From Prorocentrum cordatum (lineage: Eukaryota > Sar > Dinophyceae > Prorocentrales > Prorocentraceae): a stretch of 64,000 bases of DNA. The notes under the pieces are model-generated. The model was not told where the DNA came from and did no database searches. It saw only the letters and a program-made list of their open reading frames with translations. Numbering within the stretch: the stretch's first letter is position 1; the number at the start of each line of letters is the position of its first letter. Location of the stretch: the NCBI GenBank assembly GCA_963575745.1, contig CAUYUJ010010446.1:543501-607500 (forward strand). The letters are read 5' to 3'. Shown here in pieces: positions 55,376-64,000 of this stretch. Position numbers and translations under genes: made by a program.

Positions 55376-56290
55376 TCACTCGAGCTGGCTAACGTAAGAC
55401 AGCTGGCAGCTATTGCGCACGAAAGTGGCCCTCGCCAAGATCGAGGCCGCGAAACCTGCGACGCTGTCTGGCAGGGGCGAACCTTCAGCCACTGGAACCC
55501 GCCTATCACGGGCGCCCTCGCGCTCCGCGTCGGCACCTGGGTTCACGACGAAGAGACACTTGGAATGCTTGAAGCTCTTGATCGCGCGCGCCGGCTTCCA
55601 GGTTGAGAACGCCCCCTCGTCGTCATCCCAACTGCGTATCCGCTTCGGGGGGCCGATGACTGGCTGCGTCTTGCCCCGCGCGTCGACGCGCCCCGTGCGC
55701 GACATGTCGGCCCCGGGCATCACGCGGGCCACGTCTGGCAACTTATTCGGGGGAGAATCAGCGACGCCGCCTTCGAGAGCAATGCGAGCGAGAGGACTTG
55801 GGGCTGGAATGGCCCGCACCATTGGGCCAGCAATCATCGGCACAACGTCGCCGCCGGTCTCGCCGCGGTCCCCGGGAACCAGGGCGCTCTGGATGCGCGC
55901 CGGGTACTTCTCGTCGTCGCTGATGGCGGGCAGCAGCATGCCGTCGCCGTCGTCGTCGCCGTCGCTACCGACACCCACGCTGAAGCCCCCCCTTGAAAAA
56001 AGGGGGGGGGGGCTTCGCCGTCTGAGAAAATATCTGTATGGGCGTCCGCGGCGTCCGCCATCGGCACCAGGGCGCCCTTGGAGCCAGAAGCCGCGGGCGC
56101 CATCGGGATGCCCGTGGAGCTCGACGCCGCGCGCGCCATCGGGATCTCCTCGGAGCCAGAAGCCGCGGACGCCATCGGGATTTTCTCTGGGCCAGAAGCC
56201 TCGGGACGGGGACGAGGGCAAATCGTCGGCGCCACTGGCGCCTGCTGGAGATGGCGCTGGAAAGGGCGGGATGCCAGCCAGCAAAAACAA
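55376..56290 (-). CDS. Hypothetical protein exon with 12-residue repeat
   Basis: The frame is open for 304 codons and ends TGA at 55376. Third positions are strongly G/C, for example in the stretch DDDEGAFSTWKPARAIKSFK near residues 205-224, which supports real coding sequence. Residues about 31-78 are four 12-residue units (FWPRENPDGVRG, FWLRGDPDGARG, VELHGHPDGARG and a decayed fourth). An Asp-rich patch follows (residues 109-117). The rest is mixed charged sequence with KSFKHSKCLFVVNPG near residue 222. No known domain, signal peptide or membrane helix is seen. The first true ATG is at codon 118, so the open part upstream may be exon sequence continuing from a splice site or a retro-copied 5' portion. 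The opposite strand is also open (55413-56486), but its Ser/Pro-rich translation looks like a shadow. Confidence 0.5.
   Translation of the reverse strand: MFLLAGIPPFPAPSPAGASGADDLPSSPSRGFWPRENPDGVRGFWLRGDPDGARGVELHGHPDGARGFWLQGRPGADGGRRGRPYRYFLRRRSPPPLFSRGGFSVGVGSDGDDDGDGMLLPAISDDEKYPARIQSALVPGDRGETGGDVVPMIAGPMVRAIPAPSPLARIALEGGVADSPPNKLPDVARVMPGADMSRTGRVDARGKTQPVIGPPKRIRSWDDDEGAFSTWKPARAIKSFKHSKCLFVVNPGADAEREGARDRRVPVAEGSPLPDSVAGFAASILARATFVRNSCQLSYVSQLE
56052..56198. repeat. 36-bp in-frame minisatellite
   Basis: The unit GCCATCGGGATNNCCNNGGA with GCCAGAAGCCGCG repeats about four times at a 36-base period. It keeps the frame of the 55376-56290 ORF and encodes its 12-residue repeat. Confidence 0.8.
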
Positions 56291-56969
56291 CTCTATGCAA
56301 GTATGGCTACGGAGAAGAAATCATGTCTCCAGTTCGAGGAGGCCCCCCCCATGGCCCCCCTTGCGAGGTACCGTGCTCGAGAAATCCACGGGGGGGCCCT
56401 CAGCCCATTCGTCGACTCGAACTACTATCTGGGCACCCCGTCACATCCAGCGAGCCGACCCCCCCGGGGCCCGCTTGGCTCTGTGATTCGTCGCCCAGCG
56501 ATAAGCGCGGAGGGTTGTCCTCGTCCTCGTCCTCGCCCTCTGCTTCCAACTCCTCTTCTTGCAGCTCCACTTCCAATCCTCCTCCTCGTTCTCCTTGTCC
56601 TCCTTTTCCAATTCCTATTCCCCCTCCTCTCCCCCCCCCCTCCTCTGAGACCCCCGGCCCCCCGGCGACGGTAGCGAGGGGGGGGGCGGGAGGGAAAGGG
56701 GGGGGGATGATGACGAAGGAAGGCACAGAGGTCACGAGCCCTTTTCAAAATGAAAATATCTCCTGAGCGCCGCGCGCGCCGATGCGACTCGATTGCTGCG
56801 AACAAACGACGCCCGACTCGCCTCGCAACAACGCGGGCGGCGCGATGCCCAAAGACCGCTGCTCTACGAAGCTTGTTGAGCAGTGATGATCGCTTCCCAT
56901 TGAGAAGATGATAAGTATTTCCTAATGAAACTGAACCTAACAAATGAATTAATGCATCGCTTAAGTGAA
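56291..56969. other. Upstream of the 304-codon frame; no gene recognised
   Basis: TCC/CTC-rich sequence lies at 56510-56650 and G runs at 56680-56705. On minus, EDEDEDNPPRLSLGDESQSQ (about 56470-56530) looks protein-like and could be an upstream part of the same gene in another frame. Confidence 0.35.
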
Positions 56970-57480
56970 TGTCCATGGGGATCGAATACCATCTGCGCGT
57001 AAAGGTCACACAGATGGCCGATCAGTGGTGCCGCCGCGATGTCCAATGCATCGCCGGCTCGAAGACGCCGCCGTCGTCGTCGGCGCGATCAGCATCGGCG
57101 CCGTCACTGGCTGCCCCGTCGTCGCTGTCAGCGTCGTCACCAGCCTCGCTACTGTCATCATCGCGCCTACCGCTGTCGACGTTGCCATGGCGCCGCGCCT
57201 GCCCAAGTCGCCGACTCGCACTTAAGTGCCCGCTGGAATGTGCCAAGCGGTCAGCGCCACTGCGTTCGCGTGAGTGGCGCCAAACTAGCTGGCCGCTGCG
57301 CGCGCGAGCATGCGTGGGCTAGCACGGCCGCAGAGATGCACCAGCCAACGCCCAGCACTCATCACAATCGTTTCCGCATGGGTTTCGTGCACCAAGTTGC
57401 GGGTGGGTGGGTGGGATGGTGCGCGAGCAGTGGAGTGCAATTGTACCACCTAGACAGGGACTCACCTCAATGCTGTGGAC
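56970..57480. repeat. Fourth, isolated copy of the CG-rich family
   Basis: 57070-57230 matches the cores at 22800-24880 (GATCAGCATCGGCGCCGTCA, then CCATGGCGCCGCGCCTGCCC). 57240-57420 matches the tail of copy 1 at 22990-23200 (GCGGCCGCAGAG-like segment, CCAGCNNNCGCCCAGCA, TTGCGGGTGGG). It is over 30 kb from the tandem copies, so the family is dispersed as well as tandem. Confidence 0.7.
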
Positions 57481-57525
57481 GCGCGCGAGCAGTGGACTTC
57501 AAGTTCGGCAAGTGAATTGTATCAC

Positions 57526-58608
57526 TTAAACTGCACCCCGAACGTTGCAAGAAGCCATTATTTGGTCTTCAAGCCGTCCGCAGAAGTCCGCCATGGTGCA
57601 CCCCTTCTCCTCGCGTTCCGAAGTCCCAGACCTGTGGCTCAATTGATCAAAAAAGCGACAACATCGCCCTACAAATGTATGGCATCTGTTGGAATGGTTC
57701 TGCATCCAGGGTCTCTCTTCTGACCCATGCGCAAGACAAGCAAGAAGAGAGGCCTGACAAATCATGCCTTGCGCCCTCAACAAGTCGAGCGTGGCTGAAC
57801 TGTCGCCGCACGGTGGCCCAGACATTGAATGACGCCTGCAACATGTTGGCCGCGTGTCCTTGACAGGATGCCAAAGTGTATATGTCTTCCTCGTTCGCCG
57901 GGTGCACGCTGGACTGTATCCTTCGCGTGATGCAATGTGCTTGTAGTCGCCCAGGCAGAAGTGTCGCCCGCGAGGCCCATCGCTAACAAAGTCTGGTTTG
58001 TCAGTCGTCGGTATTTCTTCCACTCTGTAAATCTGATTTCGTGCCATGGCCGAAAGGGGGAGGAACGATAAACAATTGCCACGGTGGTCGGCCCCCGCAA
58101 ACGCCGTCGCACTAGTCTTTTCCATCGTTTGAAAATGCCTCCGGGAGCCGAGACGACTACAGCACGCTCGCACCCATGTTTTATCACTCGATAATACACC
58201 GTCGCTTGCTGCCGACACTGGGGAAGCGAATCCGCGCGCACATGTCCTTTGCCACACCTCCACTCGTCGAGCTGACGTGGCCATTTCGCCGTTGGTGTCG
58301 TGGTAGTGTACCGTCCGAACAACCCATTGTGTTTCTACTATGTGGTCCGCAAAAAGAGTTGGCATCGCATGCGCATATGACGTGGTTCCCAAGCGCTGAG
58401 TTCGTGGTCCGCGGGCTCCGCCAGTCTGCGTAGGAGCGTAATGGGACATCGAAACAGAATGGCAACCCAGTAGTTTGATTCGTACCATGATCCACCAGTA
58501 CACTCCTGGAGAGAACGGTCGCGTGGGCGCTTTCGGCATACATCTTCCCGAGATTATGTGCCGCATTTCCCTTTGTAGACATACGGCCCCACGACATGGC
58601 CTAGACAT
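57526..58608 (-). CDS. Hypothetical open frame, 360 codons
   Basis: The frame is longer than chance would give in this moderately GC-rich, repeat-free stretch. The other two minus frames are also open for long parts (58184-58597 and 57777-58322) and look equally protein-like, so this may be a decayed coding region whose frame has shifted. Cysteines and histidines are frequent, without a clear zinc-finger spacing. A further minus frame upstream (58554-58787, MDAYRAYVYGGDTRGPYLPP) looks coding. I do not recognise the family. A mobile-element origin is possible. Confidence 0.25.
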   Translation of the reverse strand: MSRPCRGAVCLQREMRHIISGRCMPKAPTRPFSPGVYWWIMVRIKLLGCHSVSMSHYAPTQTGGARGPRTQRLGTTSYAHAMPTLFADHIVETQWVVRTVHYHDTNGEMATSARRVEVWQRTCARGFASPVSAASDGVLSSDKTWVRACCSRLGSRRHFQTMEKTSATAFAGADHRGNCLSFLPLSAMARNQIYRVEEIPTTDKPDFVSDGPRGRHFCLGDYKHIASREGYSPACTRRTRKTYTLWHPVKDTRPTCCRRHSMSGPPCGDSSATLDLLRAQGMICQASLLACLAHGSEERPWMQNHSNRCHTFVGRCCRFFDQLSHRSGTSEREEKGCTMADFCGRLEDQIMASCNVRGAV

Positions 58609-58948
58609 TCATGATTCCGTACTTCTGGAGTCAAGGTCGTTTGATTGCGAGCGTGCCATATCCTTCGTATGTGTAGGGGCCTGCCCATAGATACGGGCTC
58701 GATACAATGCAACTTCGGCATGGCGTCGGGCGGCAGGTAGGGCCCCCGCGTGTCGCCGCCATAGACGTAGGCTCGGTATGCGTCCATCGCTTGCGGATGG
58801 GAGTGTTGGTCACGAACAGCTCACACGCGAATCAAGAGCGAGATAATCAAACACGTTGCTCTGGTGTGTATCCCTTTGTCAGAATCGTCCCCTGAACGCC
58901 TTGCAAACATGCTGGAGGCACTCCCCCCTTGAGCCTGGTGTCCTTGCT

Positions 58949-58998
58949 TCCTCCTCCTCCTCCTCCTCCTCCTCCTCCTCCTCCTCCTCCTCCTCCCC
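58949..58998. repeat. (CTC)n microsatellite
   Basis: About 16 CTC triplets, then CCCCTCCTCC-rich sequence to 59030. Confidence 0.95.
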
Positions 58999-59356
58999 CT
59001 CCTCCCCATCCTTCTCATACTCCTCCTTCTCCCAATGAGACAACATGAGCGCCGCGGGCGTCTTCTAAGGCGCCTGCGCTGAAGAGCCTTCTCAAAGAAG
59101 CCATGGTCGAGCTTCAGATTGTTAAATGCCTCTTACCGACGCTTCGCTGTCGTGCTTGGGGCGGTTCTGCTCATCCCACCCCTCTGTTTACATCATTCCC
59201 ATGCCTCCGCTGAGCAGCCTCCCCCGTTTCCTTAAGAACCGCCTGAAGGTAAAAACTCGCGCGAATCAGCGCATCATTTGATTTCTGCTCTGACTGATCA
59301 TTATGCTGGTGGCCGCACTGGTGATACGACTACAATGCTGCTGCTGACGTTCAGTG

Positions 59357-59548
59357 ATGCCGGTGTCACTTCTGCTGCTAGCTTTGCTGCTCCTTCTGGT
59401 GCTGCTGGATCGGCCGGCCGCGGCTGGCGTTCGCTCCAGTGCTAGCGCTCGTCTCCGGGTCAACTTCGGAAGGCACCCAGACGGGTACCGCATCGGAGCC
59501 TGCACGTTCTTGGGCGGCAAGACGTTCGCCCTATTCAGGGAGTTCTGA
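59357..59548 (+). CDS. Possible small secreted peptide
   Basis: An ATG at 59357 opens a 63-codon frame ending TGA. Residues 1-16 are strongly hydrophobic (MPVSLLLLALLLLLVLL), followed by a charged residue and PAAAG, which resembles a signal peptide with a cleavage site near residue 23. The mature part would be about 40 residues, basic, with one cysteine. Third positions are mostly G/C. It could instead be the first exon of a longer gene or a chance CTG/CTT-rich repeat (GCTGCT words occur nearby), so confidence is low. Confidence 0.3.
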   Translation: MPVSLLLLALLLLLVLLDRPAAAGVRSSASARLRVNFGRHPDGYRIGACTFLGGKTFALFREF

Positions 59549-60299
59549 GAGAACCCGTTTGGGACGGCGCCTCGGCAACAGTAACGCGTTCAAACATTGA
59601 CAAGGCGAGCGCAGCATATACCTATGAAACCACCCTTCGGGTGATATGGGGATTTGGGGTGGACAGGAGGGGGTGCAGCTTCTGGTTTGCGATTCGCGTC
59701 GGATCGATTTCGCGCTCTATCTGTGAAACGATCTATATCTCTCGATACAGAAAATATAGGGTCACTCCGTCCATACGGTCTCACTATACATCAATATGTT
59801 CCGCTAACAAACGACTAACCGGCTTCACAACTTATGAATCGATACCACTATCAACCCGTGCACACACATATAAATGTCTACACACACTACACATATATCC
59901 ATATGTACGTCTACACATACCAGTCTCACGACCCGTGGATGTCATCATCTTTCGATCGCTGTGACCAAACAAACTGCTCATCAACCCCACTGTCTATCCG
60001 CAGACGGGACAACCACGGGACAACCTTGGGCACGCCTCGAAGTCCGCGACTCGGTTTGTCGATGCGTGAGCCTAGCTCGGACAAGAACTCGCGCTGCGTC
60101 GCCTCGCCCGCACGCGCGTCACGCACGACATGAAACCGACACTGAAAGCGATCTCGCCGTTTGGGGCCTACGTTTCACGTCGGTCTCATCCCCCAAACGT
60201 CAGCCACATGATAATGACCACGCTCCCCCAAAATGCGTGTGCGCAAACAGATTCTTACTTCGTTCCGGCGGAAATAGGTATCACATCGCGCAGACTTTC
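59549..60299. other. Less GC-rich stretch, no gene recognised
   Basis: ACACATATA-rich short repeats lie at 59865-59925. The frame 59834-60133 and its overlaps have no known motif. Confidence 0.4.
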
Positions 60300-60645
60300 C
60301 AGCGCCACCATGAGTTGCGCCCACGGCTTGTACAGTGGGTCACTGCCACGCGACGCGGCGCTGCTGGCACGGCCACAGGTTGCGCCCATTGGGTGGGCCG
60401 TGGGTTGCGGCCACGTGGCGCTGATTTATCGATGGGACCATCTGCGTTCATGGGTTGCGCCATGGGTTGCGGCCAAATGGAACAGATTTCCGCGCGACCA
60501 TAAAGTGTGCCCGATGGGCTGCGTCATGGGTTGAGGCCACACGGCGCAGATTTCTCGACAATACCGTCGGCTGCGCACATTTGTCGCGGGCGCGTGGCGC
60601 AAACATCTTCGTCACACCCAAAGGCTGCGCCCATGGGTTGCATCT
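60300..60645. repeat. GGTTGCGCCCATGGGTTGCG minisatellite
   Basis: About five diverged units of 70-85 bases share GGGTTGCGCCATGGGTTGCG, ATGGCGCAGATTT-like and CGACCAT words, at about 60310, 60378, 60448, 60515 and 60625. The unit resembles the repeat at 20880-21730. Confidence 0.7.
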
Positions 60646-60699
60646 GGGGTGCTGGGATTTGATTCGTGGCCATTGGTTTCGCAAGTGGGTTGCGTTCCA

Positions 60700-60935
60700 T
60701 GTCTTTACATTGCACTGCAATGCCTCGCCATGGAATACTTCGTACTGCTTCGCGCTACGTTTCAATGGTTTGCGTTGTTTTACACTGGGATACAAAGCAT
60801 TGAACTGCTTGCATGGAGTTGCCATTATCTGTAATGCACTGACTTGCCTTCCTCAAGTTTGCATTAGTTTGTCATGCTTCACACTGCCTGGTACTACTTG
60901 CATTGCTTTACACTGCAGCTCCACCACATACGCAT
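60700..60935. repeat. Decayed TTGCA-type repeat
   Basis: Words such as CATTGCACTGCAATGCC, TTGCGTTGTTTTACACTG and TTGCATTGCTTTACACTGC recall the 43070-43535 tract, with longer and more diverged units. Confidence 0.6.
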
Positions 60936-61934
60936 AACTCATGAATTCAATGTTTGGGCTCCACGTTGGAATCGTATGAGAAATACAAGTGGCACACATG
61001 TCCTCGATCTGTCCGTTGGTGTTTACCCTTGCAAGGCGCCCTGGAAACCTTACGGCTAGCTGGGACCATTAAGGGATACGACAGCTCCGTGGGCATCTGC
61101 TGAAGGCCGAATTCCCATTTGACATTACTACTGCGCAACAGGTTCACAACAGCTCTCGACCAGCCGAATGGCCTGCGCCAGGCGTGCAGCAGAAACTCCA
61201 CCAGAGCCACTCAGCCGCGCCTGCGGCTGGGACCTTAGCGTGATGCTCCAGGCTTGGCTGGGCTGGAGCCTTCTCGGCCCAGGTGAACCGCTGGGTCCGC
61301 TCCACCGCCGACTCGCCATACGGCAAGTTCCTGTCGTGACGACTTGCGCGTTGGCTTCTGACACCTCGTGGGTCGCACAACCTTGAGCGATCGCGGTTTT
61401 CCGACAGCTCAGATCGCTCGATGGCGGCCGACTCTGGGCCACTGGCGGCGCTCAACCTTGAACGCCCGCGCCTGCGAGGCCGCCACGTCAACGCGGCGCG
61501 AACCCACCGTAAGCTCGCTCAAACGCCGAATCGATTGGTCGACGTTGCACCGAATATCGAGCGCCCAGGCAACCGAACACTGACAGCCATCCCGCTGGCC
61601 GCGATCAACCTCTAACCACCTTTGCAATCAATGCGTGCATTTTCCGTCCGCGCTGGCATTCGCAACGTAGTGACCCGAGTTGACCTTCGAATTACATTGA
61701 CCCGCCGAAATTGCAACGCTGAGCTCTGTCGTGTTGCCCTCCCGGACTTGGTGTTTTCTTCCATGGCGTCGTCGGGCCCTGGAGCGCGACGGTGGACAAC
61801 GTGCAAGAGGCGCCACACATCGGAGCGGAACGCCATCCTCAAGAGCCGAGAACTCCGATGCGGGAAGTACCACAGACAATTGAAACTTCGCGTTTCAAAA
61901 AAGAACGTCACCTTCGATGAGGCAGCCGGTAACC
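60936..61934. other. No gene recognised upstream of element F
   Basis: Overlapping frames on both strands give no firm call. Part of it may belong to the 5' portion of element F, but no SL-like sequence was found here. Confidence 0.35.
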
Positions 61935-62920
61935 CCAATACTCTACAGCTGGCAGTGCTTTGGCAATGGCGACGAGGCTGGGAGATCGAGCTCGGTCCCC
62001 AGCGAGGACGCAAAGTCTCAGGATGTCAATGTGAGTCAGGCCCTCCTGGAGCAGGCCGTAAAGATTTTGGGCAAGCCCGTAGTCAAGCCGCCCTAGGCCA
62101 TCAGTGCAACGAACGCGGTCAAGCGGGCGGAAGGGGCCTGAAAGGACGCCGACATGCGACACGATCAAGCGGTAAGTAACTTTGTACGCCTTCGACTCCA
62201 GCTGCGAAGGCAGAATAGCGTGAGCAAGAACTAGCCAATGAGCTGGCCACTGCGGAGATAGGCAGACGCCTGGCAGCGAAGGCGTTACCCATCGAACGGG
62301 CATGGTTGGAGAGGATCAGTCCGGCGGCAACGGCGAAGATTCCAGCTCACAAGGGACCACGTGGTCGTTATCCTAGGACGAGGAGTTCTCCGCCTAGCTA
62401 GACGAATACGAGTGCGAGCCTGAGGAGTACGAGTGCGAACCAGTTGAGGACCATCCGCGACACTCTGGCTTTGCAGAGATCGCGGATCGAAGAGTGGAAG
62501 ACCAAATATGCCGAAATGCAACGTTTGAGCACCGAGATAATGGCGAATTGTAGTAAGTCCGCCCAAGGTGTGATCTCGGGAAGAACGGACAATGGTGCGG
62601 TGGACACTTCCAGCGGCAGCGGTGCAGCAGCGGGCACAGGTGCATGCAGCGGGGCGTCTGCGCCAGCATGAGATCAGCCAGCTGCTACAGCGTCACGCGA
62701 GGATATCGAGCCAGTAGCGGCCAAGGCTCACTATATGGAGGCGGCGGCAGCGGCAAGTTGAGCGGCCGCCACTAAGTGAGACCACGGGCAGCAGGCCGTC
62801 GACGCCAGACTGTCCAAGCCCATCGATCCAACTATGTGCAGTACCTCGGAGGGTACCACGCCTGCAGCTGGGAGTACATCATCATCTTCTGAGCCTCGGG
62901 ATGGGAACGCCGCGGCCTGA
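61935..62920 (+). pseudogene. Element F: decayed ORF1-like retroelement coding sequence
   Basis: Protein-like sequence runs through two plus frames. The first reads YSWQCFGNGDEAGRSSS and SQALLEQAVKILGKPVVKPP, with stops at 62094, 62139 and 62232. After a one-step frame change near 62220 the second reads REQELANELATAEIGRRLAA and the coiled-coil-like LALQRSRIEEWKTKYAEMQR. It ends in a Ser/Thr/Gly-rich tail at 62920. The stops in this frame (62399, 62669, 62759, 62777) sit between otherwise coherent segments. Order and composition resemble ORF1 of dinoflagellate non-LTR elements: a single-zinc-type segment (W-x-C) then a long helix. The family assignment is inferred. No endonuclease or RT follows before 64000. 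Confidence 0.45.
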
Positions 62921-63036
62921 GGGGGCGGAGAGTACCATCACGATGAGGCAAACTGTTTTTCACACTTGCTTGTTGGTCACATCACCTGCTTCGGGCCTCG
63001 CGCCTGGGAATGCTTGACGCCTCCCAAGGTTATCGA

Positions 63037-63112
63037 TCTATATATATATATATATATAAGTATATTCGTATATATGTATACATACGTACGTACACACACA
63101 TGTGTGTGTTCG
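63037..63112. repeat. (TA)n and TACG/CATG-rich microsatellite
   Basis: A TA run at 63037-63060, then GTATATATG, TACGTACG and ACACACATGTGTGTG words. The last is a perfect palindrome. Confidence 0.85.
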
Positions 63113-63459
63113 TTTCCGTCTGTGGGCCATATCTCAGAGAAGCGCGAGACACATTCGCTGCCCCAGGCAAGGACACCTAACATGAAATCTGCATATAGCG
63201 CTGCCAGGCCCAGGGAAGACGCGAGTCATGCTAGCTCTGATGAAGGGGCAAGATTGTTCCACTCACGGACATTCGCACTTGCGCAAAGTAGGAGATCCCA
63301 GCGAATTCTTGGATTTGTGAGCCCTGTTTGCGAAGCGCTCGCTGCGCGCATCCCGGTCTCCAGTCACTTTAAAAGGTATACGATGGTTGCTACTACTTGC
63401 TAAGGTCGAGGCGGCCCCTCCCGCTCTTGCTCCGCAAAACACGTTAGGATAACTGCAAT

Positions 63460-63735
63460 CGTTGTCGTCATCAGCATCATCCCTCTCGCCAGCATCACCC
63501 TTGTCATCCTCGTCCTCATCAACGTCACTCGTTTGCATCATCATCCTCATCAGAATCATCATCCTCATCAACATCACGATTGTCATGATAACCACCAGCA
63601 ACCTCCTGACTATCCTCGTCATGGTCAGCCTCCTCCTCCTCCTCATCATCATCTTCCACAACCGCGGCATCATAATCATCCTCAACAGTATCATCGTCGT
63701 TACCTTTACCGTCATCACCATCACCGTCATTTTTT
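63460..63735. repeat. Degenerate (CAT)n microsatellite
   Basis: CAT triplets with CCT, CGT and CAA variants. As in the other three large tracts, CAT lies on the plus strand. Confidence 0.9.
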
Positions 63736-64000
63736 TCCAAATCGCTATTTGGGGAAAAGAAGGAGGAACGCTGAGGGGAATGAACGCGCGACGAGAGCCG
63801 GCCACAGTGCAGAGATGAAGGCAAAAACCTGCAATAGCCCCGGACTCGGGCACAGGGGGGAGAGAGGTAGAGGGGGGAAGGGCAGACCTGCCTGAAGATA
63901 CGAATTGCCACAAAACGCATCATCCTGAAAGGGCACACGCATGCATCGGCCACGCGGCCGGGACAAGCACGCGCTACCCGTGACGTTCATTGCCCGGCCA
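63736..64000. other. No gene recognised
   Basis: Short overlapping frames only. A GGGGGGAGAGAGGTAGAGGGG purine tract lies at about 63856. Confidence 0.4.

Noticed and set aside
56303-56313. Partial SL-like match upstream of the 304-codon frame
   Set aside because: Eleven bases (minus TCCGTAGCCAT) match the start of the SL, but the second half matches poorly (about 15 of 22 overall). It is too weak to call, although its position is suggestive.
55413-56486. 357-codon plus frame opposite the 304-codon ORF
   Set aside because: Third-position bias favours the minus strand; the plus translation is Ser/Pro/Arg low complexity and looks like a shadow.
62170-62218. Possible 48-base intron (GTAAGT ... 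AG)
   Set aside because: The donor-like GTAAGT and the AG before 62219 would join two coding-like segments, but the intron would be unusually short, and a simple frameshift explains the change equally well.

Overview
This window looks like nuclear DNA of a dinoflagellate. The strongest evidence is two near-perfect copies of the dinoflagellate 22-nt trans-spliced leader (SL): positions 18204-18225 and 27881-27902, both on the minus strand, each matching 21 of 22 bases. A more decayed third copy lies at 31679-31700 on the plus strand (18 of 22). Each of the two good copies is followed by mRNA-like sequence rather than by the splice donor of an SL RNA gene, so they read as SLs that returned to the genome inside reverse-transcribed messages. 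The GC- and CpG-rich composition, dense simple repeats and scarcity of genes fit this. Genus cannot be fixed from the sequence.

The recognisable genes are mostly retroelements. Element A (about 8980-10450, minus) keeps an intact 439-codon ORF with a zinc motif, an RNase H domain and a C-terminal cysteine-rich domain. Element B (about 18225-11650, minus) is a nearly full-length non-LTR element of the same family: SL, coiled-coil ORF1-like part, EEP endonuclease, reverse transcriptase with YADD, zinc motif, RNase H. It is split by many frameshifts. Element C (27902 to about 25150, minus) starts at an SL and carries an ORF1-like part and the start of an endonuclease. Element D (44230-47296, plus) is a second type of LINE, inserted into a 111-bp satellite with an apparent 9-10 bp target-site duplication. 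Element E (33654-32640, minus) is the 3' end of a Ty1/copia-like pol gene. Element F (61935-62920, plus) is a decayed ORF1-like sequence.

Host-like coding sequence is sparse and unnamed. A 192-codon acidic ORF at 18219-18797 (minus) has GC-rich third codon positions, and its stop codon is supplied by the SL of element B. A 304-codon open frame at 55376-56290 (minus) has an internal 12-residue repeat. A GC3-rich but broken segment lies at 33690-34443 (plus), and a possible 63-residue secreted peptide at 59357-59548 (plus).

The rest is repeat. There are long CAT, CCT/GGA, GA, TATG and TTGCA tracts, and at least twelve distinct minisatellites with units of 12 to about 500 bp. They include a 122-bp G-run/hairpin array (5514-6340), a CG-rich roughly 1-kb family (22600-25090, with another copy at 56970-57480), the 111-bp satellite (43890-44229 and 47297-49650), and a 64-bp array lying inside a tandem duplication of about 2.2 kb (50617-52440 and 52831-54545). 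No tRNA, rRNA, CRISPR or bacterial-type operon was seen.
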